A stretch of DNA of 64,000 bases. Origin: Hexactinellida sp. DTS-2022 (lineage: Eukaryota > Porifera > Hexactinellida). The translations under genes were made by a program, and so were the position numbers. Within the stretch, counting starts at the first letter, position 1; each line of letters opens with the position of its first letter. The stretch is taken from NCBI GenBank assembly GCA_028753945.1, contig JAPNXP010000002.1, forward strand, positions 10,540,001 through 10,604,000, read 5' to 3'. Shown in pieces: positions 41,050-54,699 of this stretch. The notes beneath the pieces were generated by a model. It did no database searches. It was not told the DNA's origin and saw only the letters and a program-made list of their open reading frames with translations.

Positions 41050-43465
41050 ACATAGTACAAGTGCTAAAAAGAGTGACTTACTGAAATAATGTTTGTAGCT
41101 TATATTAAAGGTAGCAAAACTATCTCAAAGTAGCAAATGAACTCAGGGAGAACTGCGGAATATAGCTCGCTTGTAGACAAACTAGTGAAGTTACTAGAAA
41201 TGGCCAGGTAACAACAATAACAGCTAGTACAAGTGCTAAACTGAGTGACTTACTGAAATAATGTTTGTAGTTTATATAAAAGGTAGTAAAACTATCTCAA
41301 AGTAGCAAATGAACTCAAGGAGAACTGCGGAATATATGTCGCTTGTATAAAAACTAGTAAAGTTACTATAAATGGCCAGGTAACAACAATAACAGCTAGT
41401 AAAAGTGCTAAAAAGAGTGTCTAAATGAAATAACGTTGGTAGCTTATATAGAAGGTAGCAAACCTTGCTGAAAGTAGCAAATGAACGAAAGGAGAACTGC
41501 GGAATATATCTCGCTAGTAGATAAACTAGTAAAGTTCCCAAAGATGGCCAGCTAACAACAATAACAGCTAATACAAGTGCTAAAAAGAGTGTCTAAATGA
41601 AATAACGTTGGTAGCTAATATAGAAGGTAGCAAAACTATCTCAAAGTAGGAAATGAACTCAGGGAGAACTGCGGAATATAGCTCGCTTGTGGACAAACTA
41701 GTGAAGTTACTAGAAATAGCCAGGTAACAACACTTAATGCTAGTACAAGTGCTAAAAAGAGTGACTTACTGAAATAATGTTTGTAGCTTATATAAAAGGT
41801 AGCAAAACTATCTCAAAGTAGCAAATGAACTCAAGGAGAACTGCAGAATATAGCTCGCTTGTAGACAAACTAGTGAAGCTACTATAAATGGCCAGATAAC
41901 AACAATAGCACATAGTACAAGTGCTAAAAAGAGTGACTTACTGAAATAATGTTTGTAGCTTATATAAAAGGTTTTGCAAAACTAAATCAAAGAAGCAAAT
42001 GAACTCAAGGAGAACAGCGGAATATATCTCGCTTGTAGACCAACTAGTGAAGCTACTATAAATGGCCAGATAACAACAATAGCACATAGTACAAGTGCTA
42101 AAAAGAGTGACTTACTGAAATAATGTTTGTAGCTTATATAAAAGGTTTTGCAAAACTATCTCAAAGAAGCAAATGAACTCAAGGAGAACAGCGGAATATA
42201 TCTCGCTTGTAGACCAACTAGTGAAGCTACTATAAATGGCCAGATAACAACAATAACACATAGTACAAGTGCTAAAAAGAGTGACTTACTGAAATAATGT
42301 TTGTAGCATATATTAAAGGTAGCAAAACTATCTCAAAGTAGCAAATGAACTCAGGGAGAACTGCGGAATATAGCTCGCTTGTAGACAAACTAGTGAAGTT
42401 ACTAGAAATGGCCAGGTAACAACAATAACAGCTAGTACAAGTGCTAAACTGAGTGACTTACTGAAATAATGTTTGTAGTTTATATAAAAGGTAGTAAAAC
42501 TATCTCAAAGTAGCAAATGAACTCAAGGAGAACTGCGGAATATATGTCGCTTGTATAAAAACTAGTAAAGTTACTATAAATGGCCAGGTAACAACAATAA
42601 CAGCTAGTAAAAGTGCTAAAAAGAGTGTCTAAATGAAATAACGTTGGTAGCTTATATAGAAGGTAGCAAACCTTGCTGAAAGTAGCAAATGAACGAAAGG
42701 AGAACTGCGGAATATATCTCGCTAGTAGATAAACTAGTAAAGTTCCCAAAGATGGCCAGCTAACAACAATAACAGCTAATACAAGTGCTAAAAAGAGTGT
42801 CTAGATGAAATAACGTTGGTAGCTAATATAGAAGGTAGCAAAACTATCTCAAAGTAGGAAATGAACTCAGGGAGAACTGCGGAATATAGCTCGCTTGTGG
42901 ACAAACTAGTGAAGTTACTAGAAATAGCCAGGTAACAACACTTAATGCTAGTACAAGTGCTAAAAAGAGTGACTTACTGAAATAATGTTTGTAGCTTATA
43001 TAAAAGGTAGCAAAACTATCTCAAAGTAGCAAATGAACTCAAGGAGAACTGCAGAATATAGCTCGCTTGTAGACAAACTAGTGAAGCTACTATAAATGGC
43101 CAGATAACAACAATAGCACATAGTACAAGTGCTAAAAAGAGTGACTTACTGAAATAATGTTTGTAGCTTATATAAAAGGTTTTGCAAAACTAAATCAAAG
43201 AAGCAAATGAACTCAAGGAGAACAGCGGAATATATCTCGCTTGTAGACCAACTAGTGAAGCTACTATAAATGGCCAGATAACAACAATAGCACATAGTAC
43301 AAGTGCTAAAAAGAGTGACTTACTGAAATAATGTTTGTAGCTTATATAAAAGGTTTTGCAAAACTATCTCAAAGAAGCAAATGAACTCAAGGAGAACAGC
43401 GGAATATATCTCGCTTGTAGACCAACTAGTGAAGCTACTATAAATGGCCAGATAACAACAATAAC
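41050..43465. repeat. Higher-order repeat, 1208-bp period (about 7 monomers)
   Basis: Two copies, about 41050-42258 and 42258-43465. Variant monomers with GGTTTTGCAAAACTAAATC recur at 41971 and 43179, exactly 1208 bp apart, and long stretches (for example 41272-41541 and 42480-42749) are identical. Confidence 0.85.
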
Positions 43466-45185
43466 ACATTGTACAAGTGCAAAAAAGATTGACTTACTGA
43501 AATAATGTTTGTAGCTTATATAAAAGGTAGCAAAACTATCTCAAAGTAGCTAATGAACTCAAGGAGAACTGCGGAATATATCTCGCTTGTAGAACACTAG
43601 TAAAGTTACAAGAAATGGCCAGATAACAACAATAACACATAGTACAAGTGCTAAAAAGAGTGACTTACTGAAATAATGTTTGTAGCTTATATTAAAGGTA
43701 GCAAAACTATCTCAAAGTAGCAAATGAACTCAGGGAGAACTGCGGAATATAGCTCGCTTGTAGACAAACTAATGAAGTTACTAGAAATGGCCAGGTAACA
43801 ACAATAACAGCTAGTACAAGTGCTAAACTGAGTGACTTACTGAAATAATGTTTGTAGCTTATATAAAAGGTAGCAAAACTATCTCAAAGTAGCAAATGAA
43901 CTCAAGGAGAACTGCGGAATATATCTCGCTTGTAGACAAACTAGTAAAGTTACTAGAAATGGCCAGGTAACAACAATAACAGCTAGTACAAGTGCTAAAA
44001 AGAGTGACTTACTGAAATAACGTTGGTAGCTTATATAAAAGGTAGCTAACTTATCTCAGAGTAATAAATGAACACAAGGAGAACTGCGGAATATATCTCG
44101 CTAGTAGACAAACTAGTGAAGTTCCCAGAAATGGCCAGTTAACAACAATAACAGCTAGTACAAGTGCTAAAAAGAGTGACTTACTGAAATAATGTTTGTA
44201 GCTTATATAAAAGGTTTTGCAAAACTAAATCAAAGAAGCAAATGAACTCAAGGAGAACAGCGGAATATATCTCGCTTGTAGACCAACTAGTGAAGCTACT
44301 ATAAATGGCCAGATAACAACAATAGCACATAGTACAAGTGCTAAAAAGAGTGACTTACTGAAATAATGTTTGTAGCTTATATAAAAGGTTTTGCAAAACT
44401 ATCTCAAAGAAGCAAATGAACTCAAGGAGAACAGCGGAATATATCTCGCTTGTAGACCAACTAGTGAAGCTACTATAAATGGCCAGATAACAACAATAAC
44501 ACATTGTACAAGTGCAAAAAAGATTGACTTACTGAAATAATGTTTGTAGCTTATATAAAAGGTAGCAAAACTATCTCAAAGTAGCTAATGAACTCAAGGA
44601 GAACTGCGGAATATATCTCGCTTGTAGAACACTAGTAAAGTTACAAGAAATGGCCAGATAACAACAATAACACATAGTACAAGTGCTAAAAAGAGTGACT
44701 TACTGAAATAATGTTTGTAGCTTATATTAAAGGTAGCAAAACTATCTCAAAGTAGCAAATGAACTCAGGGAGAACTGCGGAATATAGCTCGCTTGTAGAC
44801 AAACTAATGAAGTTACTAGAAATGGCCAGGTAACAACAATAACAGCTAGTACAAGTGCTAAACTGAGTGACTTACTGAAATAATGTTTGTAGCTTATATA
44901 AAAGGTAGCAAAACTATCTCAAAGTAGCAAATGAACTCAAGGAGAACTGCGGAATATATCTCGCTTGTAGACAAACTAGTAAAGTTACTAGAAATGGCCA
45001 GGTAACAACAATAACAGCTAGTACAAGTGCTAAAAAGAGTGACTTACTGAAATAACGTTGGTAGCTTATATAAAAGGTAGCTAACTTATCTCAGAGTAAT
45101 AAATGAACACAAGGAGAACTGCGGAATATATCTCGCTAGTAGACAAACTAGTGAAGTTCCCAGAAATGGCCAGTTAACAACAATA
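43140..45185. repeat. Higher-order repeat, 1035-bp period (about 6 monomers)
   Basis: The GGTTTTGCAAAACTAAATC variant at 43179 and 44214, and ACACATTGTACAAGTGCAAA near 43464 and 44499, are both 1035 bp apart. Confidence 0.8.
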
Positions 45186-45479
45186 ACAGCTAGTACAAGT
45201 GCTAAAATGAGTGACTTAATGAAATAACGTTAGTAGCTTATAGAAGGTAGTAAAACTTGCTGAAAGTAGAAAATGAACAAAAGGAGAACTGCGGAATATA
45301 TCTCGATTGTAAACCAACTAGAAAGGTTACAAGAAATGGCCAGGTAACAACAACAACAGATAGTACAAGTGCTAAAAAGAGTGACTCACTGAAATAACGT
45401 TTGTAGCTTATATAAAAGGTAGCAAAACAATCTCAAAGAGGAAAATGAACAAAAGGAGAACTGCAGAATATATCTCGCT

Positions 45480-48400
45480 TGTAGACCAACTAGTAAGTTC
45501 CAAGAAATGGCCAGGTAACAACAATAACAGCTAGTACAAGTGCTAAAAAGAGTGACTTACTGAAATAACGTTTGTAGCTTATATAAAAGGTAGCAAACCC
45601 TGCTGAAAGTAGCAAATGAACTCAAGGGGAACTGCGAAATATATCTCGCTTGTAGACAAACTAGTAAAGTTACAAGAAATGGCCAGGTAACAACAATAAC
45701 AGATAGTACTAATGCTAAAAAGAGTGACTTACTGAAATAATGTTTGTAGTTTAGATAAAAGGTAGCAAATGAATCACAAAGTAATAGATGAAATTAGGGA
45801 AAACTGCGGATTATATCTCGCTTGTAAACAAACTAGTAAAGTTACTTGAAATGGCCAGATAACAACAATAACAGCTAGTACAAGTGCTAAAAAGAGTGAC
45901 TTACTGAAATAACGTTTGTAGCTTATATAAAAGGTTGCAAACCTTGCTGAAAGTAGCAAATGAACTCAAGGAGAACTGCGAAATATATCTCGCTTGTAGA
46001 CAAACTAGTAAAGTTACAAGAAATGGCCAGGTAACAACAATTACAGATAGTACTAATGCTAAAAAGAGTGACTTACTGAAATAATGTTTGTAGCTTATAT
46101 AAAAGGTAGCAAACTTATCTCAAAGTAACAAATAAACTCAGGGAGAACTGCGGAATATATCTCGCTTGTAGACAAGCTAGTGAATTTCCCAGAAATGGCC
46201 AGGTAACTACAATAACAGCTAATACAAGTGCTAAAAAGAGTGTCTTAATGAAATAACGTTGGTAGCTTATATAGAAGGTAGCAAACCTTGCTGAAAGTAG
46301 CAAATGAACTAAAAGAGAACTGCGGAATATATCTCGCTTGTAAACCAACTAGTAAAGTTACAAGAAATGGCCAGCTAACAACAATAACAGCTAGTACAAG
46401 TGCTAAAAAGAGTGACTTAATGAAATACAGTTTGTAGCTTATAGAAGGTAGCAAACTTTGCTGAAAGTAGCAAATGAACTCAGGGAGAACTGCGGAATTT
46501 ATCTCGATTAAAAACAACTAGTAAATTTACAAGAAATGGCCAGATAACAACAATAACACATAGTACAAGTGCTAAACTGAGTGACTTACTGAAATAATGT
46601 TTGTAGCTTATATCAAAGGTAGCAAAACTATCTCAAAGTAGCAAATGAACTCAAGGAGAACTGCGGAATATATCTCGCTTGTAGACAAACTAGTAAAGTC
46701 ACTAGAAATGGCCAGGTAACAACAATAACAGCTAGTACAAGTGCTAAAAAGAGTGACTTAATGAAATAACGTTAGTAGCTTATAGAAGGTAGTAAACCTT
46801 GCTGAAAGTAGAAAATGAACAAAAGGAGAACTGCGGAATATATCTCGATTGTAAACCAACTAGTAAAGTTACAAGAAATGGCCAGGTAACAACAACAACA
46901 GATAGTACAAGTGCTAAAAAGAGTGACTTACTGAAATAACGTTTGTAGCTTATTTAAAAGGTAGCAAAACAATCTCAAAGTAGAAAATGAACAAAAGGAG
47001 AACTGCAGAATATAACTCGCTTGTAGACCAACTAGTAAGTTCCAAGAAATGGCCAGGTAACAACAATAACAGCTAGTACAAGTGCTAAAAAGAGTGACTT
47101 AATGAAATACAGTTTGTAGCTTATAGAAGGTAGCAAACTTTGCTGAAAGTTTCAAATGAACTCAGGGAGAACTGCGGAATTTATCTCGATTAAAAACAAC
47201 TAGTAAATTTACAAGAAATGGCCAGATAACAACAATAACACATAGTACAAGTGCTAAACTGAGTGACTTACTGAAATAATGTTTGTAGCTTATATAAAAG
47301 GTAGCAAAACTATCTCAAAGTAGCAAATGAACTCAAGGAGAACTGCGGAATATATCTCGCTTGTAGACAAACTAGTAAAGTTACTAGAAATGGCCAGGTA
47401 ACAACAATAACAGCTAGTACAAGTGCTAAAAAGAGTGACTTAATGAAATAACGTTAGTAGCTTATAGAAGGTAGTAAACCTTGCTGAAAGTAGAAAATGA
47501 ACAAAAGGAGAACTGCGGAATATATCTCGATTGTAAACCAACTAGTAAAGTTACAAGAAATGGCCAGGTAACAACAACAACAGATAGTACAAGTGCTAAA
47601 AAGAGTGACTTACTGAAATAACGTTTGTAGCTTATATAAAAGGTAGCAAAACAATCACAAAGTAGAAAATGAACAAAAGGAGAACTGCAGAATATAATTC
47701 GCTTGTAGACCAACTAGTAAGTTCCAAGAAATGGCCAGGTAACAACAATAACAGCTAGTACAAGTGCTAAAAAGAGTGACTTACTGAAATAACGTTTGTA
47801 GCTTATATAAAAGGTAGCCTACCCTGCTGAAAGTAGCAAATGAACTCAAGGGGAACTGCGAAATATATCTCGCTTGTAGACAAACTAGTAAAGTTACAAG
47901 AAATGGCCAGGTAACAACAATAACAGATAGTACTAATGCTAAAAAGAGTGACTTACTGAAATAATGTATGTAGTTTAGATAAAAGGTAGCAAATGAATCA
48001 CAAAGTAATAGATGAAATTAGGTAAAACTGCGGATTATATCTCGCTTGTAGACAAACTAGTAAAGTTACTAGAAATGGCCAGATAACAACAATAACAGCT
48101 AGTACAAGTGCAAAAAAGAGTGACTTACTGAAATAACGTTTGTAGCTTATATAAAAGGTAGCAAACCTTGCTGAAAGTAGCAAATGAACTCAAGGAGAAC
48201 TGCGAAATATATCTCGCTTGTAGACAAACTAGTAAAGTTACTTGAAATGGCCAGATAACAACAATAACAGCTAGTACAAGTGCTAAAAAGAGTGACTTAC
48301 TGAAATAACGTTTGTAGCTTATATAAAAGGTTGCAAACCTTGCTGAAAGTAGCAAATGAACTCAAGGAGAACTGCGAAATATATCTCGCTTGTAGACAAA

Positions 48401-50800
48401 CTAGTAAAGTTACAAGAAATGGCCAGGTAACAACAATTACAGATAGTACTAATGCTAAAAAGAGTGACTTACTGAAATAATGTTTGTAGCTTATATAAAA
48501 GGTAGCAAACTTATCTCAAAGTAACAAATAAACTCAGGGAGAACTGCGGAATATATCTCGCTTGTAGACAAGCTAGTGAATTTCCCAGAAATGGCCAGGT
48601 AACAACAATAACAGCTAGTACAAGTGCTAAAAAGAGTGACTTAATGAAATACAGTTTGTAGCTTATAGAAGGTAGCAAACTTTGCTGAAAGTAGCAAATG
48701 AACTCAGGGAGAACTGCGGAATTTATCTCGATTAAAAACAACTAGTAAATTTACAAGAAATGGCCAGATAACAACAATAACACATAGTACAAGTGCTAAA
48801 CTGAGTGACTTACTGAAATAATGTTTGTAGCTTATATAAAAGGTAGCAAAACTATCTCAAAGTAGCAAATGAACTCAAGGAGAACTGCGGAATATATCTC
48901 GCTTGTAGACAAACTAGTAAAGTTACTAGAAATGGCCAGGTAACAACAATAACAGCTAGTACAAGTGCTAAAAAGAGTGACTTAATGAAATAACGTTAGT
49001 AGCTTATAGAAGGTAGTAAACCTTGCTGAAAGTAGAAAATGAACAAAAGGAGAACTGCGGAATATATCTCGATTGTAAACCAACTAGTAAAGTTACAAGA
49101 AATGGCCAGGTAACAACAACAACAGATAGTACAAGTGCTAAAAAGAGTGACTTACTGAAATAACGTTTGTAGCTTATATAAAAGGTAGCAAAACAATCTC
49201 AAAGTAGAAAATGAACAAAAGGAGAACTGCAGAATATAACTCGCTTGTAGACCAACTAGTAAGTTCCAAGAAATGGCCAGGTAACAACAATAACAGCTAG
49301 TACAAGTGCTAAAAAGAGTGACTTAATGAAATACAGTTTGTAGCTTATAGAAGGTAGCAAACTTTGCTGAAAGTTTCAAATGAACTCAGGGAGAACTGCG
49401 GAATTTATCTCGATTAAAAACAACTAGTAAATTTACAAGAAATGGCCAGATAACAACAATAACACATAGTACAAGTGCTAAACTGAGTGACTTACTGAAA
49501 TAATGTTTGTAGCTTATATAAAAGGTAGCAAAACTATCTCAAAGTAGCAAATGAACTCAAGGAGAACTGCGGAATATATCTCGCTTGTAGACAAACTAGT
49601 AAAGTTACTAGAAATGGCCAGGTAACAACAATAACAGCTAGTACAAGTGCTAAAAAGAGTGACGTAATGAAATAACGTTAGTAGCTTATAGAAGGTAGTA
49701 AACCTTGCTGAAAGTAGAAAATGAACAAAAGGAGAACTGCGGAATATATCTCGATTGTAAACCAACTAGTAAAGTTACAAGAAATGGCCAGGTAACAACA
49801 ACAACAGATAGTACAAGTGCTAAAAAGAGTGACTTACTGAAATAACGTTTGTAGCTTATATAAAAGGTAGCAAAACAATCTCAAAGTAGAAAATGAACAA
49901 AAGGAGAACTGCAGAATATAACTCGCTTGTAGACCAACTAGTAAGTTCCAAGAAATGGCCAGGTAACAACAATAACAGCTAGTACAAGTGCTAAAAAGAG
50001 TGACTTACTGAAATAACGTTTGTAGCTTATATAAAAGGTAGCAAACCCTGCTGAAAGTAGCAAATGAACTCAAGGGGAACTGCGAAATATATCTCGCTTG
50101 TAGACAAACTAGTAAAGTTACAAGAAATGGCCAGGTAACAACAATAACAGATAGTACTAATGCTAAAAAGAGTGACTTACTGAAATAATGTATGTAGTTT
50201 AGATAAAAGGTAGCAAATGAATCACAAAGTAATAGAAGAAATTAGGTAAAACTGCGGATTATATCTCGCTTGTAGACAAACTAGTAAAGTTACTAGAAAT
50301 GGCCAGATAACAACAATAACAGCTAGTACAAGTGCAAAAAAGAGTGACTTACTGAAATAACGTTTGTAGCTTATATAAAAGGTAGCAAACCTTGCTGAAA
50401 GTTGCAAATGAACTCAAGGAGAACTGCGAAATATATCTCGCTTGTAGACAAACTAGTAAAGTTACAAGAAATGGCCAGGTAACAACAATTACAGATAGTA
50501 CTAATGCTAAAAAGAGTGACTTACTGAAATAATGTTTGTAGCTTATATAAAAGGTAGCAAACTTATCTCAAAGTAACAAATAAACTCAGGGAGAACTGCG
50601 GAATATATCTCGCTTGTAGACAAGCTAGTGAATTTCCCAGAAATGGCCAGGTAACTACAATAACAGCTAATACAAGTGCTAAAAAGTGTGTCTTAATGAA
50701 ATAACGTTGGTAGCTTATATAGAAGGTAGCAAACCTTGCTGAAAGTAGCAAATGAACTAAAAAAGAACTGCGGAATATATCTCGCTTGTAGACCAACTAG
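45480..50800. repeat. Higher-order repeat, 2224-bp period (about 13 monomers)
   Basis: Diagnostic variants recur at 45774, 47998 and 50222, exactly 2224 bp apart. A second marker at 46115 recurs at 50563 (2 x 2224). Confidence 0.85.
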
Positions 50801-53800
50801 TAAAGTTACAAGAAATGGCCAGGTAACAACAATAACAGCTATTACAAGTGCTAAAAAGAGTGACTTAATGAAATAACGTTTGTAGCTTATATAAAAGGTA
50901 GCTAACTTATATCAGAGTAACAAATGAACTCAGGGAGAACTGCGGAATATATCTCGCTAGTAGACAAACTAGTGAAGTTCCCAAAAATGGCCAGGTAACA
51001 ACAATAACAGCTAATACAAGTGCTAAAAAGAGTGTCTAAATGAAATAACGTTGGTAGCTTATATAGAAGCTAGCAAACCTTGCTGAAAGTAGCAAATGAA
51101 CTAAAGGAGAACTGCGGAATATAGATCGCTTGTAGACAAACTAGTGAAGTTACTAGAAATGGCCAGGTAACAACAATAACAGCTAGTACAAGTGCTAAAA
51201 AGAGTGACATACTGAAATAACGTTTGTAGCTTATATAAAAGGTAGCTAACTTATATCAGAGTAACAAATGAACTCAGGGAGAACTGCGGAATATATCTCG
51301 CTAGTAGACAAACTAGTGAAGTTCCCAAAAATGGCCAGGTAACAACAATAACAGCTAATACAAGTGCTAAAAAGAGTGTCTAAATGAAATAACGTTGGTA
51401 GCTTATATAGAAGCTAGCAAACCTTGCTGAAAGTAGCAAATGAACTAAAGGAGAACTGCGGAATATAGCTCGCTTGTAGACAAACTAGTGAAGCTACTAT
51501 AAATGGCCAGATAACAACAATAACACATAGTACAAGTGCTAAAAAGAGTGACCTACTGAAATAATCTTTGTAGATTATATAAAAGGTAGCTAACTTATAT
51601 CAGAGTAACAAATGAACTCAGGGAGAACTGCGGAATATAGCTCGCTTGTAGACAAACTAGTGAAGTTACTAGAAATGGCCAGGTAACAACAATAACAGCT
51701 AGTACAAGTGCTAAAAAGAGTGACATACTGAAATAACGTTTGTAGCTTATATAAAAGGTAGCTAACTTATATCAGAGTAACAAATGAACTCAGGGAGAAC
51801 TGCGGAATATATCTCGCTAGTAGACAAACTAGTGAAGTTGCCAAAATGGCCAGGTAACAACAATAACAGCTAATACAAGTGCTAAAAAGAGTGTCTAAAT
51901 GAAATAACGTTGGTAGCTTATATAGAAGCTAGCAAACCTTGCTGAAAGTAGCAAATGAACTAAAGGAGAACTGCGGAATATAGCTCGCTTGTAGACAAAC
52001 TAGTGAAGCTACTATAAATGGCCAGATAACAACAATAACACATAGTACAAGTGCTAAAAAGAGTGACCTACTGAAATAATCTTTGTAGATTATATAAAAG
52101 GTAGCAAAACTATCTCAAAGTAGCAAATGAACTCAAGGACAACTGCGGAATATAGCTCGCTTGTAGACAAACTAGTGAAGTTACTAGTAATGGCCAGGTA
52201 ACAACAATAACAGCTAGTACAAGTGCTAAAAAGAGTGAACTACTGAAATAACGTTTGTAACATATATAAAAGGAAGCTAACTTATATCAGAGTAACAAAT
52301 GAACTCAGGGAGAACTGCGGAATATATCTCGCTAGTAGACAAACTAGTGAAGTTCCCAAAATGGCCAGGTAACAACAATAACAGCTAATACAAGTGATAA
52401 AAAGAGTGTCTAAATGAAATAACGTTGGTAGCTTATATAGAAGCTAGCAAACCTTGCTGAAAGTTGCAAATGAACTAAAGGAGAACTGCGGAATATAGCT
52501 CGCTTGTAGACAAACTAGTGAAGCTACTATAAATGGCCAGATAACAACAATAACACATAGTACAAGTGCTAAAAAGAGTGACTTACTGAAATAATGTTTG
52601 TAGTTTATATAAAAGGTAGCAAAACTATCTCAAAGTAGCTAATGAACTCAAGGAGAACTGCGGATATAGCTCGCTTGTAGACAAACTAGTAAAGTTACAA
52701 GAAATGGCCAGGTAACAACAATAACAGACAGTACTAATGCAAAAAAGAGTGACTTACTGAAATAATGTTTGTAGCTTATATAAAAGGTAGGCAAACCTAT
52801 CTCAAAGTAACAAATGAACTCAGGGATAAACTGCGGAATATATCTCGCTTGTAGACCAACTAGTGAAGCTACTCTAAATGGCCAGATAACAACAATAACA
52901 CATAGAACAAGTGCTAAAAAGATGGACTTACTGAAATAATGTTTGTAGCTTATATAAAAGGTAGCAAAACTATCTCAAAGTAGCAAATGAACTCAAGGAG
53001 AACTGCGGAATATAGTTCGCTTGTAGACAAACTAGTGAAGCTACTATAAATGGCCAGATAACAACGATAACACATAGTACAAGTGCTAAAAAGAGTGACT
53101 TACTGAAATAATTTTGTAGCTTATATAAAAGGTAGCAAAACTATCTCAAAGTAGCAAATGATCTCAAGGAGAACTGCGGAATATATCTCGCTTGTAGACC
53201 AACTAGTAAAGTTACAAGAAATGGCCAGGTAACAACAATAACAGACAGTACTAATGCAAAAAGAGTGACTTACTGAAATAATGTTTGTAGCTTATATAAA
53301 AGTTAGGCAAACCTATCTCAAAGTAACAAATGAACTCAGGGATAAACTGCGGAATATATCTCGCTTGTAGACCAACTAGTGAAGTTACTATAAATGGCCA
53401 GATAACAACAATAACACATAGAACAAGTGCTAAAAAGATGGACTTACTGAAATAATGTTTGTAGCTTATATAAAAGGTAGCAAAACTATCTCAAAGTAGC
53501 AAATGAACTCAAGGAGAACTGCGGAATATATCTCGCTTGTAGACCAACTAGTGAAGCTACTATAAATGGCCAGATAACAACAATAACACATAGTACAAGT
53601 GCTAAAAAGAGTGACTTACTGAAATAATGTTTGTAGCTTATATAAAGGTAGCAAAACTATCTCAAAGTAGCAAATGAAAACAAGGAGAACTGCGGAATAT
53701 ATCTCGCTTGTAGACAAACTAAGTAAAGTTACAAGAAATGGCCAGGTAACAACAATAACAGACAGTACTAATGCTAAAAAGAGTGACTTACTGAAATAAT

Positions 53801-54699
53801 GTTTGTAGCTTATATAAAAAGTAGGCAAACCTATCTCAAAGACCCAAATGAACTCAGGGACAAACTGCGGAATATATCTCGCTTGTAGACCAACTAGTGA
53901 AGTTAATATAAATGCCCAGATAACAACAATAACACATAGAACAAGTGCTAAAAAGATGGACTTACTGAAACAATGTTTGTAGCTTATATAAAAGGTAGCA
54001 AAACGATCTCAAAGTAGCAAATGAACTCAAGGAGAACTGCGGAATATAGTTCGCTTGTAGACAAACTAGTGAAGCTACTATAAATGGCCAGATAACAACG
54101 ATAACACATAGTACAAGTGCTAAAAAGAGTGACTTACTAAAATAATTTTGTAGCTTATATAAAAGGTAGCAAAACTATCTCAAAGTAGCAAATGAACTCA
54201 AGGAGAACTGCGGAATATATCTCGCTTGTAGACCAACTAGTAAAGTTACAAGAAATGGCCAGGTAACAACAATAACAGACAGTACTAATGCTAAAAAGAG
54301 TGACATACTGAAATAATGTTTGTAGCTTATATAAAAGGTAGGCAAACCTATCTCAAAGTAACAAATGAACTCAGGGATAAACTGCGGAATATATCTCGCT
54401 TGTAGACAAACTAGTGAAGCTACTATAAATGGCCAGATAACAACAATAACACATAGTACAAGTGCTAAAAAGAGGGACTTACTGAAATAATGTTTGTAGC
54501 TTATATAAAAGGTAGCAAAAGTATCTCAAAGTAGCAAATGAACTCAAGGAGAACTGCGGAATATATCTCGCTTGTAGACCAACTAGTGAAGTAACTATTA
54601 ATGGCCAGATAACAACAATAACACATAGTACAATTGCTAAAAAGAGTGACTTACTGAAATAATGTTTGTAGCTTATATAAAAGGTAGCAAAACTATCTC

